DNA of 64,000 nt, taken from NCBI RefSeq assembly GCF_039536205.1, contig NZ_BAAAYL010000001.1, positions 4,216,001-4,280,000 of the forward strand, in the 5' to 3' direction. This DNA comes from Streptomyces sannanensis. GTDB taxonomy: Bacteria; Actinomycetota; Actinomycetes; Streptomycetales; Streptomycetaceae. Positions 24,962 through 33,890 of the stretch are shown here, one piece after another (within the stretch, counting starts at the first letter, position 1; every line of letters starts with the position of its first letter). A program made the translations under genes and the position numbers. The notes beneath the pieces are model-generated. The model searched no databases. It was not told the DNA's origin and was given only the letters and a program-made list of their open reading frames with translations.

Positions 24962-27900
24962 TTGCGCAGCAGACGCAGCAGAGCGGGGGCCGCCGCCATC
25001 ACCACCGTGATGGCGCTGGCACTCGCCACGGGGGGATCGACTCCCGCACTGGCCGCCGCGACCACGGCGGACCACGGCACGGCGAAGAGCGCCGAGAAGC
25101 ACTGGATCACGCTGATCACCGGCGACCGGGTGGCGGTCGGCGACGGAGGCCGGGTCGAGGTCAGGCGCGGCAAGGGGCGCGAGGGCATACCCGTACGGGT
25201 GCGGAAGGCCGACGGCCACACCCTGGTCGTACCGCTCGACGCGCAGCGGCTCCTGGACACCGGCCGCCTCGACCGGCGGCTGTTCGACATCACCGAGCTC
25301 GGCAAGGCCGAGTACCGCACCCGGGACCACGCCGCACTGCGGCTGATCGTCGGCTACAAGGGTGCCGCCCCCGCCGCCAGGGACCAGGTCCGGGACGCCG
25401 GAGGCACCCAGGTCGGCCGCACCTTCCGGCAGATGAACGCGGAGGCCGTCAGCACGCCCGAGCAGGATGCGGCGAAGGTCTGGGAGGCGCTCACCGTCGA
25501 GCAGCACAACGGGCCCGCGCAGCGCACCACGGCCCCCGGCATCGACAAGGTCTGGCTCGACGGCATCCGCAGGGCCAGCCTCGACAAGAGCGTCGCGCAG
25601 ATCGGCGCCCCCAAGGCCTGGGCAGCCGGATTCGACGGCAAGGGCGTCAAGATCGCCGTCCTGGACACCGGGGTCGACCAGACCCATCCGGACCTGGCCG
25701 GGCAGCAGCTGGCCGAGAAGAACTTCTCCGCCGCGAGCGACACCAAGGACCGGTTCGGCCACGGCACCCATGTGGCGTCCATCGCCGTGGGTACGGGCGC
25801 CAAGTCGGGCGGCAAGTACAAGGGCGTCGCCCCCGGCGCCCGGATCCTCGACGGCAAGGTCCTCGACGACCAGGGGTTCGGCGACGACTCCAACGTCCTC
25901 GCCGGTATGGAGTGGGCCGCCGCGCAGGGCGCCGATGTGGTCAACCTCAGCCTCGGCGGCCCCGACGCGCCGGAGACCGACCCGCTGGAGCAGGCCGTCG
26001 ACCGGCTCTCGGCCGAGAAGGGCATCCTGTTCGTCATCGCGGCGGGCAACGAGGGTCCCGACGCGGGCACCGTGGGCTCTCCGGGTAGCGCGGACGCCGC
26101 CCTCACCATCGGCGCCGTCGACGACAGCAACGCACTCGCGCCCTTCTCCAGCCGCGGCCCGCGCGCCGCCGGCGGCGCGGTCAAGCCCGATGTCACCGCG
26201 CCCGGCGTGGACATCACCGCGGCCTCCGCACCCGGCAGCCTGATCGCACGCGAGGTCGGTGAGCGGCCGGCCGGCTATGTCACCATCTCCGGCACATCCA
26301 TGGCGACCCCGCATGCGGCGGGTGCCGCCGCGCTGCTCAAGCAGCAGCACCCCGACTGGAAGGGCGACCGGCTCAAGAGTGTCCTGGCGGCCTCCACCAC
26401 GCCCGGCGGATACTCGGCGTTCAACCAGGGCACCGGCCGGATCGACGTGCCCCGGGCGATGAAGCAGTCCGTGATCGCGGAACCGGTGTCGGTCGGCTTC
26501 GACCGCCAGCAGTGGCCGCACACCGACGACCGGCCCACGACCAAGAAGGTCACCTACCGCAACCTCGGCACCGCGCCCGTCACCCTCGACCTGTCGGTCA
26601 GCGGCGCCTTCGGCCCCGACGGCAAGCCGGCCCCGGCCGGCTTCTTCACCGTCGGCACCCCGAAGGTGACCGTCCCCGCGGGCGGCACGGCCGACGCGGA
26701 ACTCACCGCCGACACCCGCCTCGGCGGCAGCGTCGACGGCAATTACAGTGCCACCCTGGTGGCCGTCGGCGGCGGCCAGACGGTGCGGACCACCGCGGCC
26801 GTGGAGCGCGAGATCGAGGCGTACAACCTCACCGTCAAGCACCTCGGCAGGGACGGCAGGCCCACCAGGCTCTACGAGTCGATGCTCCAGGGCCTCAGCG
26901 GGCTCGGCCAGGGCAGCACGTACTCCGGGCACGACGACAGCGGCACCTACACCATCCGTGTGCCCAGGGGCGGTTACGTCCTCGAAGCCGCCGTCCTCGC
27001 CGACGAGCGGGACGTCACCAAGGGCCTCGACTACATCACCCAGCCCGAGCTCGCCGTCACCAAGGACACCACGGTGACGGTGGACGCCCGCACCACCAAG
27101 CCGGTCGACATCACGGTGCCCGACAGCCGGGCCAAGAGCCAGTTCGCCACGATCTCGTTCGACATGTCGGCCGGCGACTACGGATACTCGTCCATCCTGC
27201 TGCTCGACTCCTTCAAGGGCTTCCGCACGGCGCACCTCGGGCCGGAGCTCCCGGCCCGCGGGGTGTTCCAGCAGTTCAGCGCCGGCTGGACCAAGGGCGC
27301 GGCCGACTACCACCTGGCCTACGGCGGCATCGGCTCCAAGTTGGCCACCGGCTTCACCCGGCACGCCAAGCAGAGCGACTTCGCCACGTTGACGACCCGG
27401 CTCGGTGCCTCGGTGAAGGACAGGTCGGGCAGCCTCACTGTCTTCCCGATGGTCGACGGCGGCACCGGCAGCTTCACGCTGAGCTCCGGCTACAAGCTGC
27501 CCACGACCAGGACGCTGTATCTGAACGCCGCAGGCGTCAAGTGGTACAAGGAGTTCGATCAGTACCGCAGCACGGCTGCCGAGCCGGTGTACGAGGCGGG
27601 CTACTACTCCCCCGCCACCAGGTACAAGGCCGGCAAGAGCTACCAGCAGTCCTTCAACATCGGTGTCTTCGGGCCGAGGGTCGGCGGCGATCTGGGCGGC
27701 GTCTACCGGGTCCGGGACACCATCTCCGGCTGTGTCTCGGTCTTCGCCGACGGCGCCGGACACGACGGCGGCTCGCGCATCGACACGGCGACCACGACGC
27801 TGTACCGCAACGGCGTCAAGGTCGGCTCGAACAAGGACCCGCTCTCCTGCGGTGAGGGCTTCAAGGTCCCCTCGGGCAAGGCCGATTACCGGATGACGGC

Positions 27901-28294
27901 CACGGTGACCCGCAGCAAGGTCGCCTCGGTGTCCACCAAGGTGAGCATCAGCTGGACCTTCTCCTCGAAGCGGACCTCCGCCGAGACCAGGCTTCCGGTC
28001 TCCGTGGTCCGGTTCACCCCGTCCCTTGGCATCGACAGCACCGCGAAGGCGGGCGCGACCGTCAAGGTGCCGGTGAAGGTGGAGGGAGCGGCGGCCGGCC
28101 GCAACCTCAAGTCGCTCACGGTGTATGTGAGTTACGACGACGGCCGGACCTGGAAGAAGGCGCCCGTCACACGCGGCAGCGTGACCGTCGTCAACCCCAA
28201 GGCGGGCAAGGGGATTTCCTTCAAGGCGAAGGTGACCGACAGGCAGGGCAACACCCTGACGCAGTCGGTCCACAACGCCTACCTGGGCAAGTGA
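24962..28294 (+). CDS. Secreted subtilisin-like serine protease (S8), large multi-domain
   Basis: 1110 residues. Signal peptide (MRSRRSRAGAAAITTVMALA..TPALA), an N-terminal prodomain region, then the S8 catalytic domain: Asp235 in VLDTGVDQTHPDL, His267 in FGHGTHVASI, Ser446 in ISGTSMATPHAAGA, oxyanion Asn in IAAGNEGPDAG. About 580 residues of beta-rich C-terminal domains follow, without a recognised anchor. The TTG start at 24962 is chosen because AAGGGGGG lies directly upstream and the signal peptide follows at once. A strong terminator with a TTCG loop follows. Expected to be an extracellular protease. Confidence 0.95.
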   Translation: MRSRRSRAGAAAITTVMALALATGGSTPALAAATTADHGTAKSAEKHWITLITGDRVAVGDGGRVEVRRGKGREGIPVRVRKADGHTLVVPLDAQRLLDTGRLDRRLFDITELGKAEYRTRDHAALRLIVGYKGAAPAARDQVRDAGGTQVGRTFRQMNAEAVSTPEQDAAKVWEALTVEQHNGPAQRTTAPGIDKVWLDGIRRASLDKSVAQIGAPKAWAAGFDGKGVKIAVLDTGVDQTHPDLAGQQLAEKNFSAASDTKDRFGHGTHVASIAVGTGAKSGGKYKGVAPGARILDGKVLDDQGFGDDSNVLAGMEWAAAQGADVVNLSLGGPDAPETDPLEQAVDRLSAEKGILFVIAAGNEGPDAGTVGSPGSADAALTIGAVDDSNALAPFSSRGPRAAGGAVKPDVTAPGVDITAASAPGSLIAREVGERPAGYVTISGTSMATPHAAGAAALLKQQHPDWKGDRLKSVLAASTTPGGYSAFNQGTGRIDVPRAMKQSVIAEPVSVGFDRQQWPHTDDRPTTKKVTYRNLGTAPVTLDLSVSGAFGPDGKPAPAGFFTVGTPKVTVPAGGTADAELTADTRLGGSVDGNYSATLVAVGGGQTVRTTAAVEREIEAYNLTVKHLGRDGRPTRLYESMLQGLSGLGQGSTYSGHDDSGTYTIRVPRGGYVLEAAVLADERDVTKGLDYITQPELAVTKDTTVTVDARTTKPVDITVPDSRAKSQFATISFDMSAGDYGYSSILLLDSFKGFRTAHLGPELPARGVFQQFSAGWTKGAADYHLAYGGIGSKLATGFTRHAKQSDFATLTTRLGASVKDRSGSLTVFPMVDGGTGSFTLSSGYKLPTTRTLYLNAAGVKWYKEFDQYRSTAAEPVYEAGYYSPATRYKAGKSYQQSFNIGVFGPRVGGDLGGVYRVRDTISGCVSVFADGAGHDGGSRIDTATTTLYRNGVKVGSNKDPLSCGEGFKVPSGKADYRMTATVTRSKVASVSTKVSISWTFSSKRTSAETRLPVSVVRFTPSLGIDSTAKAGATVKVPVKVEGAAAGRNLKSLTVYVSYDDGRTWKKAPVTRGSVTVVNPKAGKGISFKAKVTDRQGNTLTQSVHNAYLGK

Positions 28295-28324
28295 CCGGGT
28301 AGCGCCGGCAGTCCCGGTGGTCCC

Positions 28325-28360
28325 GGTGGTCCCGGCAGCCTTCGGGCTGCCGGGACCACC
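28325..28360 (+). terminator. Terminator hairpin with TTCG tetraloop after the subtilase
   Basis: Perfect 16-bp arms ggtggtcccggcagcc and ggctgccgggaccacc around ttcg, 30 bp after the stop codon. Confidence 0.9.
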
Positions 28361-28443
28361 GCGTTCTCGGCACTACCCGCGCGGTGATCGACGGTCCGGT
28401 CCCACCTCGGAAGGAACGTGCACAACCCACCGAGGAGGAAGCG

Positions 28444-28999
28444 ATGACCTGCGCCGTTGCCCGTCTGCGTCCCGCCGGGATCGACGAGGAGGTTCTCTCC
28501 TGCATGGAGCGGTTCCAGTGCCCCTCCCGGCAAAGTTCGCCCGGTCGCGACGCTCCCCCAGCTGCCTCCCCCAGCTACCCCCAGGGGTGCCCCCAGGGTG
28601 CCCGCAGGCACGCACGCTCGCTGCGTCGGCCGAAAGCCCAGGGAGCACTGCTACGAGGGCCTTCGGCCGCCTTGCGATCGCACGCACCGGACGCCGCTCC
28701 TCGACGGTCAGACGGCGCCGGTCGCGGCACCGTCCACGCTGGATCCCTTCTCGGGTCGCTTCCCGGTGCACGGTGCGACCGTGGAGGTCAGGCAGGGGGA
28801 GTGGCCGGGCGCGCTGGTGATCGTCGCCTTCCCCGGAATCGAGGAGGCCCGCGCCTGGTACGACTCGCCCGCCTGCCAGGAGATCCTGCCGCTGCGCACC
28901 GACCGCATCCAGGGAGACATCGTCCTCGTCGACGGTCTCACCCCCCACTACGACGACGCGGCCTCCACCGCGACCCGGCTCAGGGAAGCCGGCCGGTGA
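28444..28999 (+). pseudogene. DUF1330 gene interrupted by a miniature element
   Basis: The 5' part reads MTCAVARLRPAGIDEEVLSC and then MERFQ. From 28733 the 3' part reads STLDPFSGRFPVHGATVEV, then FPGIEEARAWYDSPACQEIL, PLRTDRIQGDIVLVDG and a stop at 28999. Together they make a normal DUF1330 protein of about 113 residues. Between them lies the element at 28518-28731. Removing those 214 bp joins cggttcca to gtccacg and gives MERFQSTLDPF in one frame. As it stands the two parts are in different frames, so the gene is inactive unless restarted internally. Confidence 0.8.
28518..28731. mobile_element. Miniature inverted-repeat element, copy C, inside the DUF1330 gene
   Basis: About 214 bp, in the opposite orientation to copy D (45912). 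Its left end gtgcccctcccggcaaagtt matches the right end of copy D, and its right part (agcactgctacgagggcctt, then gccttgcgatcgcacgcacc) matches the inner part of copy D. The ends form an imperfect inverted repeat. No ORF of its own and no clear target-site duplication. Confidence 0.75.
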
Positions 29000-30629
29000 A
29001 GTACGGCGCGTCCAGGCGGTACTCGCCGGCCCCGGGGGCCGTCAGCCGGACGAACTCGCCGTCGCGGCCGACGGACGCCCCGCCGTCCGCCCGCAGCCAC
29101 GGCGAATAGGCGATCCGTACCGTCACCGAACCGGGCCGGTCCAGGCGGATCCGCAGGGACGCCTGGTCGGCGGCGACCACCCGCGCGGGGCGGTCCACCA
29201 GCGGGACGGCGTCGCGCACCCGGAGGACCGTCCAGTGGGCGTCCCGCCAGACCGGCTCCAGCCACTCCGGCCGGCTCCGCACGATCGCGGCCTCGCCCTC
29301 CGCGGGCCCGTCCGGTCTGCCGTCGTGCAGGACGACATAGCCCACGGCCCAGCGGTCCAGCCAGGCCCGGTAGGTGTCCGGGGTGAGGGTGCCGTCGTAG
29401 AAGAGACGGCCGCGCTCCACATCAAGCTGGCGGTTCCAGCCGCGCGCCATGTGGACGTACGGGGCGAGGACGGAAGCCTCCCTGTGGTTTCGGGCGGGCA
29501 CCACCTCGACACGGGTGCGGTCGGCGCCGAGCCGGCGCAGTTCGGCGGTGACCCCGGCGGTGTGGTCCGCCCAGGCGGGGACGGTGGTCGACACCCTGAG
29601 GTCGTCGTCCGTCTTGTCGACCAGCCAGCCCGTACTGACCACCAGGACCGCGGCGAGCACCGCGCGCCGGACCCGGTCCCGGCCGGTGACCCCCGGGGAG
29701 GCGAGGACGGCGGCCAGCAGCACGGGCGGCCCGGCGAGGCCGACCAGACGCTCGACGTTCGTACCGACCGGCGAGGCGACGAGGAAGGTGAGGACGACCC
29801 CGACCGCATACACGGCCGCCCCGAAGCGGAGCGTGCGCCAGGCGCGGGGCGCCGCGAGTACCAGTGCCGCGCAGGCGACCAGAGGCATCCACAGCTTGCC
29901 GGGAGCCATCGGCTGTTCGCCGTGGAAGGGGAAGAACCAGGTCGTCGCGGCGACGACGAGAGCGGGCGGCAGCAGGAGCGCGGCGGCCGGCCGCCACTGC
30001 CGGTCCAGCGCACAGGCCGCCCCGACGACGGCGAGGAAGAGCCCGGCGACAGGGCTCGCCATGGTCGCCAGAGCGCTGCTCACAGAAGTGAGCAGTGCCC
30101 ACGTGAGCACCGCTCTTTCTCCGGAGCGCCCGCCGAGTGCGCACAGACAGGCGCCCAGCCCGATGGCCACGCCCACGGCGAACGTCGTACGTCCCGAGGC
30201 CACGTTGCACCACAGCGCCAACGACCCCAGGACCGCCGGCCACAGCGGACGGCGCACCCCCGCCCGTACGAACAGCAGCGCCAGCAGCCACGACCCGGCG
30301 AGCCCGGCCGCCACCGTCACCGTCCGCACCCCGAACCACGCCATCAGATACGGCGTCAGCAGGCTGTAGTTGGCCGGATGCGCGCCCCCGTACCAGGAGA
30401 GGTTGTACGCCGAACCGGGATGCCGCGCCGTGAACCCGGCCCACGCCAGCTGCGCGGACAGGTCCCCGGCCCCCGTCGCCAGCAGTGTCGCCCAGACCGC
30501 GTACAGGGGAATCACGACGGCCGTGGCGACGACGGGCACCCGCAACCGCAACCGCAGCCGGGCCCGGCGTCCGGCCCCGGGAGCGGCCGCCTCGGCCCCC
30601 CGCTCCCGCATTCGCGCAGCGATCGACAC
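28980..30629 (-). CDS. Multi-spanning membrane protein, possible GT-C-like
   Basis: About 549 residues with roughly ten hydrophobic helices in the first two thirds, starting PVVATAVVIPLYAVWATLLA, followed by a soluble C-terminal domain (from about residue 370) rich in beta-strand-like sequence with FYDGTLTPDTYRAWLDRWAV. The layout (membrane bundle plus extracytoplasmic domain, WYGGAHPANYS in the first loop) recalls GT-C glycosyltransferases or arabinosyltransferase-like proteins, but I see no firm catalytic signature. GTG 30629 chosen; ATG 30611 is an alternative. Its 3' end overlaps the DUF1330 remnant by 20 bp. Confidence 0.75.
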   Translation of the reverse strand: MSIAARMRERGAEAAAPGAGRRARLRLRLRVPVVATAVVIPLYAVWATLLATGAGDLSAQLAWAGFTARHPGSAYNLSWYGGAHPANYSLLTPYLMAWFGVRTVTVAAGLAGSWLLALLFVRAGVRRPLWPAVLGSLALWCNVASGRTTFAVGVAIGLGACLCALGGRSGERAVLTWALLTSVSSALATMASPVAGLFLAVVGAACALDRQWRPAAALLLPPALVVAATTWFFPFHGEQPMAPGKLWMPLVACAALVLAAPRAWRTLRFGAAVYAVGVVLTFLVASPVGTNVERLVGLAGPPVLLAAVLASPGVTGRDRVRRAVLAAVLVVSTGWLVDKTDDDLRVSTTVPAWADHTAGVTAELRRLGADRTRVEVVPARNHREASVLAPYVHMARGWNRQLDVERGRLFYDGTLTPDTYRAWLDRWAVGYVVLHDGRPDGPAEGEAAIVRSRPEWLEPVWRDAHWTVLRVRDAVPLVDRPARVVAADQASLRIRLDRPGSVTVRIAYSPWLRADGGASVGRDGEFVRLTAPGAGEYRLDAPYFTGRLP

Positions 30630-30657
30630 GCGCCTGACTGTAGCCGTCGGGCCCGGT

Positions 30658-31740
30658 TCAGCGGGCCCGACGGGCCTTGCGGGCACTCAGGGCCGCCATG
30701 CCCCGCCAGCGGTCGAACTCCGCGGCCGGGTCCTTCGCGTCCGTCCACGGCGCGGCCCCGCACCAACCGCCGATCAGCCGGAACTGCTCCAGCGCCGCGT
30801 CGTTCAGACCCGACTTCACCAGCGCCGCCGCCAGCAGATGCCGGATTCGCGGCAGCCGGGGGTCGGCGGCCGGAACCTGCTCCAGCGATGCCAGGACCTT
30901 GCGCAGCCGCGGCTTGACGCCGGCCGCACGGTAGGCCGCCTGGTCGCCCGACTGCAGCCACATCTCGTACAGCGCGTACACGTACATCGCCGCCAGCGGG
31001 CTGCCGGCCGGGGCCTTCTCGACCGCCTCGTCCGCGAACCCGAACATCAGCTTGTGCGAGCCGTGCCACTTCTGGCACCAGAACTGCAGCGCCTGCCAGT
31101 GCGCCTCGTAGTGGTACGGCGCCCGCGCGATCAGCTCACCCCACATCCACTGGAACTCCTCGCGCGAGAGGTTCAGCCCGCGAGCCGCCGTGACCAGCGT
31201 GATCCACGGCGCCGGATCACGCGGCGCCATCCGGGCAGCCTCCTCGGCGGTGTACCGCGCGGCACCCAGCAGCTCATGGAACGCGGCGGCCTGCTCGTCC
31301 GAGGTCCGGTTCGCATACTCCGAACCGCGCGCCCGCCAGGCCCGGTACAGCAGCGCCTGTGCCTGAACGGCCACGGCGTCCGCGTCCTGCGGCCGCACGG
31401 CCCGCCACGTCCTCAGCCACCGCTCGTCGTCCACCGCCGTGTGGGCCAGCTCCTGGAGCCGGTCCCAGCGCTGCTCCTGCTCACCCGAGACGGCGAGCAG
31501 ATCGGCGGCCGGCTCCCACTCCCCGCGCCAGGCGGCCGCCACGGCCCGCCCCAGCGCCTCGTCCGCGGCCGGCACCGGCCCGGCGCGCGTGGCGTCGAGC
31601 TCCGCCCGGGGCACCAGCCCGTAGGCCGCGGCATCGATGCCGGCCTTCGCGCGGAAGTTGCGGCGGGCGAGGACGAAGACGTAGGCGATGGCCCAGAGGA
31701 GACCGATCAGGCCCAGGCCGGTGAATATGTCATGAAGCAC
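30658..31740 (-). CDS. Membrane-anchored DUF4034-like helical-repeat protein (paralog 1 of 3)
   Basis: 360 residues: one N-terminal membrane helix (IFTGLGLIGLLWAIAYVFVLA), then a soluble all-helical domain. The signature block is RAPYHYEAHWQALQFWCQKW, HGSHKLMFGFADEAVEKAP, GSPLAAMYV (about residues 200-255), followed by RIRHLLAAALVKSGLNDAAL. The blocks recur in the genes at 37029 and 39957. TPR-like architecture similar to DUF4034 as I recall it. It lies 28 bp downstream of its neighbour at 28980's start and is probably cotranscribed. Function unknown. The 186 bp upstream (31741-31926) hold its promoter only. Confidence 0.85.
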   Translation of the reverse strand: MLHDIFTGLGLIGLLWAIAYVFVLARRNFRAKAGIDAAAYGLVPRAELDATRAGPVPAADEALGRAVAAAWRGEWEPAADLLAVSGEQEQRWDRLQELAHTAVDDERWLRTWRAVRPQDADAVAVQAQALLYRAWRARGSEYANRTSDEQAAAFHELLGAARYTAEEAARMAPRDPAPWITLVTAARGLNLSREEFQWMWGELIARAPYHYEAHWQALQFWCQKWHGSHKLMFGFADEAVEKAPAGSPLAAMYVYALYEMWLQSGDQAAYRAAGVKPRLRKVLASLEQVPAADPRLPRIRHLLAAALVKSGLNDAALEQFRLIGGWCGAAPWTDAKDPAAEFDRWRGMAALSARKARRAR

Positions 31741-31926
31741 GGGAAGCGATCATTCCGCCCTATGGTCACGGAAAGCACACGACCGGGCAAAATCTTGACT
31801 TTGCTGCGCAATTCCCGGGTGGTTCCGACGCTCGGACCGCGACCTGCGACAACGAGGTCGTCGGTGCCGCCCTCGTAGCCGGTCCCTGCTGCTCAGCCGA
31901 ATCGAGCAGCAGAGTCAATCCTGCCG

Positions 31927-32520
31927 TCAACGCACAACACGCCCCAGCAGCTCGTCCTGGCCCGGATACGGCGACTCCACCGGCAGCAACGCCCGCGCCG
32001 CGGCCTCCTCGCCCTTGCTCACCAGCCCGTGGATCTCGCGCGCCAGAGGAGTCACGTCCGTGATCCCGACGATCCACTCATCGGCGTACCGCCGCGCCGC
32101 CTCCCCCGAAAGTCCCAGCTGCAGCGACCGGTACGGCAACGCCCGCAGCCCCGGATCCCGCTCCGGATCCCACTGCACCCGCACCGGCGACCCCCGCAAC
32201 TCCCGCTGCCATGAAGCCCTGTCGGCGTGCAGCTCCGGCACGTAGTGCGACAGCACCGCACGCCGGAGCGCCCATTCGAAGCCCTCCCGCGTGATGTCGA
32301 CGGCCAGGACGGTCTGCTGCCCCTCCTTCGTTCCCCAGCCGCAGCGGTACATCATCCACAGGAACGACGGCTTGATCCACGTCATCCGGTCCCGCTTCCA
32401 GGCCTGCGGAAACCGCCCGTCACGTGCGGTGGGCAGCCCGAGCTCGGGCGCGTACGCCTGGTAGACGGTGACGGTCGAAGCCGTATGCAGGGCACGGATC
32501 TGATGACGGGGGACGTCCAT
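31927..32520 (-). CDS. DUF4291 domain protein
   Basis: 197 residues matching the DUF4291 pattern throughout: RHQIRALHTASTVTVYQAYA, FPQAWKRDRMTWIKPSFLWM, MYRCGWGTKEGQQTVLAVDI, REGFEWALRRAVLSHYV and VQWDPERDPGL. No biochemical role is established that I know of. The conserved tight Trp/Arg/Lys blocks suggest a nucleotide- or RNA-related enzyme, but this is speculation. It is followed (upstream on the chromosome) by the HNH nuclease gene with a 48-bp gap in the same direction. Confidence 0.9.
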   Translation of the reverse strand: MDVPRHQIRALHTASTVTVYQAYAPELGLPTARDGRFPQAWKRDRMTWIKPSFLWMMYRCGWGTKEGQQTVLAVDITREGFEWALRRAVLSHYVPELHADRASWQRELRGSPVRVQWDPERDPGLRALPYRSLQLGLSGEAARRYADEWIVGITDVTPLAREIHGLVSKGEEAAARALLPVESPYPGQDELLGRVVR

Positions 32521-32568
32521 GATCCAGAGCTTCCGCCATCACCGCTCTGCGGTCCACCGAATTCCGGC

Positions 32569-33438
32569 TCACGCGAACACCTGCGCCGTATGCCAGGCGA
32601 TGTGCTCGTCCGCGACAGCCGCACTCCCCGTCCTCGGGCCGGTCAGTACCCGGCCCGCGAGGTCCAGCACCTGTGCGCGTGCTGCCTCGCCCCGCCCGGC
32701 GAAGCGCTGCGAGACCACAATCGTGCGGCCCGGGTCGAGGCCCAGCACACCCTTGTCGAACAGCTTGTGATGCAACGAGCACAGACATAGCCCGTTCGTC
32801 ACCGTGTCCGGTCCCTGGAACGCCCACCAGCGCACATGCGCGGCCTCCAGCCCCACCGGCCGCCGCCCCATCGCCCCGTCGAATCCGCAGAACGCGCACC
32901 GCCCTTCGTACGCCTCGAACACCCGCCTGCGCATCTCGGCGGCTCCCCGCCGCAGTTGCCGCATCCCCGGCACATACGCCCCCGAGGCGACCCCGGCAAC
33001 TCCGGTGGCCTCCGCGAGGTCCTCGTGCAGCGACGGGGCGAAATGCAGGTCGAGCAGCAGCCGTGCGAGCCGCCCGCCCAGCGCCGGATCCGCCCGCAGT
33101 GCGGCTCGCAACTCCGGCGCCAGGCGCCCCACGGCCCCGCTCTCCCGCAGCGCCCGCGCTCCCGTTCCCGGGCTTGCGTCGCCGCTGTCCGTCCGTACTT
33201 CCCACACCTCGTCGTTCGCCAGATGGTGGAACGGGTACGCGGGCGTGGTCCGCCGCCGCGGACCGTACTCCTCCAGCAGCTCCTTCAGGTCCTGCTCGAC
33301 CTCCGAGTACCGAAGCCCGGCGTCCGCGTCCTGCTGGAAGCGCCCCAGCGCGTACAGCATCAACAACGGCTTGTGCGGCGCCCGTTCACCGTGCTGCGAC
33401 CACTGGCGCAGCCCCCGTATCCGCTCGGTCCAGTCCAT
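32569..33438 (-). CDS. Predicted phosphorothioate-DNA-dependent HNH restriction endonuclease
   Basis: 289 residues. The C-terminal HNH domain has Cys181-x2-Cys184 (RCAFCGFDG), GLEAAHVRWWAF with His201, and NGLCLCSLHHKLFDKGVLG with Cys220 and His223/224. The N-terminal domain (about 1-150: ERAPHKPLLMLYALGRFQ, TPAYPFHHLANDEVWEVRTD) matches sulfur-binding domains of the SprMcrA/ScoMcrA type as I remember them. Such type IV enzymes cut DNA that carries Dnd-type phosphorothioate modification, so the protein would restrict modified incoming DNA. No dnd genes are seen in this window, as expected for a host using it as defence. Confidence 0.8.
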   Translation of the reverse strand: MDWTERIRGLRQWSQHGERAPHKPLLMLYALGRFQQDADAGLRYSEVEQDLKELLEEYGPRRRTTPAYPFHHLANDEVWEVRTDSGDASPGTGARALRESGAVGRLAPELRAALRADPALGGRLARLLLDLHFAPSLHEDLAEATGVAGVASGAYVPGMRQLRRGAAEMRRRVFEAYEGRCAFCGFDGAMGRRPVGLEAAHVRWWAFQGPDTVTNGLCLCSLHHKLFDKGVLGLDPGRTIVVSQRFAGRGEAARAQVLDLAGRVLTGPRTGSAAVADEHIAWHTAQVFA

Positions 33439-33469
33439 GCGGGCGAGCGTACGGCCACGGGGACGGGCG

Positions 33470-33733
33470 TCAGGACCGAAGTCTCTCGACGCGCTCGTGC
33501 GTATGTGCCTCGATATCCATCACCGCGGTGTGCAGCAGCTGATGAGCCAGGTCGGAGAGCGCTCGTGCCACGGCCAGCTCGTCCCCGATGGCGGGAACGT
33601 TCTCGTCGGCCGGGTTGCGATGGGCGGTCCCCTTGCCGATCAGCGGCCCGGGCCCCTTGCCGATCAGCCTGGCCTCGGCCGTGCTCTCGTCGCCGGTGTG
33701 CTCGATGTTGATCTCGGCGTTCCAGGTGGGCAT
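33470..33733 (-). CDS. DUF1876 (dsRBD-like) protein
   Basis: 87 residues. The pattern MPTWNAEINIEHTGDESTAE, ARLIGKGP, AHRNPADENVPAIGDELAVA, RALSDLAHQLLHTAVMDIE fits DUF1876, a small actinobacterial family with a double-stranded-RNA-binding-like fold. A tandem PLIGKG duplication (GKGPGPLIGKG) occurs within the loop. Its role is not known. It lies 31 bp beyond the HNH gene in the same direction. Confidence 0.88.
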   Translation of the reverse strand: MPTWNAEINIEHTGDESTAEARLIGKGPGPLIGKGTAHRNPADENVPAIGDELAVARALSDLAHQLLHTAVMDIEAHTHERVERLRS

Positions 33734-33890
33734 GGCGCGCCTCCTCGTTCCGGGCTCCTTCACCCCCGGGATCTCAATTGTCCCGCTGCCGCCGCCGTCC
33801 CGCACCAGCAGCACAGGCGCCGCCGGCGCTCCCCGGGTGCAGGGCACCCCTCTTCCGGCGCATGCTCGAAGGAGAGCCGAGGGAGCAAAC

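Noticed and set aside
24947..28273. A 1108-codon open frame antisense to the subtilase gene
   Set aside because: It is a shadow of strong third-position G+C bias: composition is Arg/Gly/Val-rich, no domain is recognisable, and the plus strand carries an intact S8 protease with all catalytic residues.
28444..28999. Programmed frameshift in the DUF1330 gene
   Set aside because: The two halves are separated by 214 bp of a repeat family present elsewhere in the window, so insertion explains it fully.
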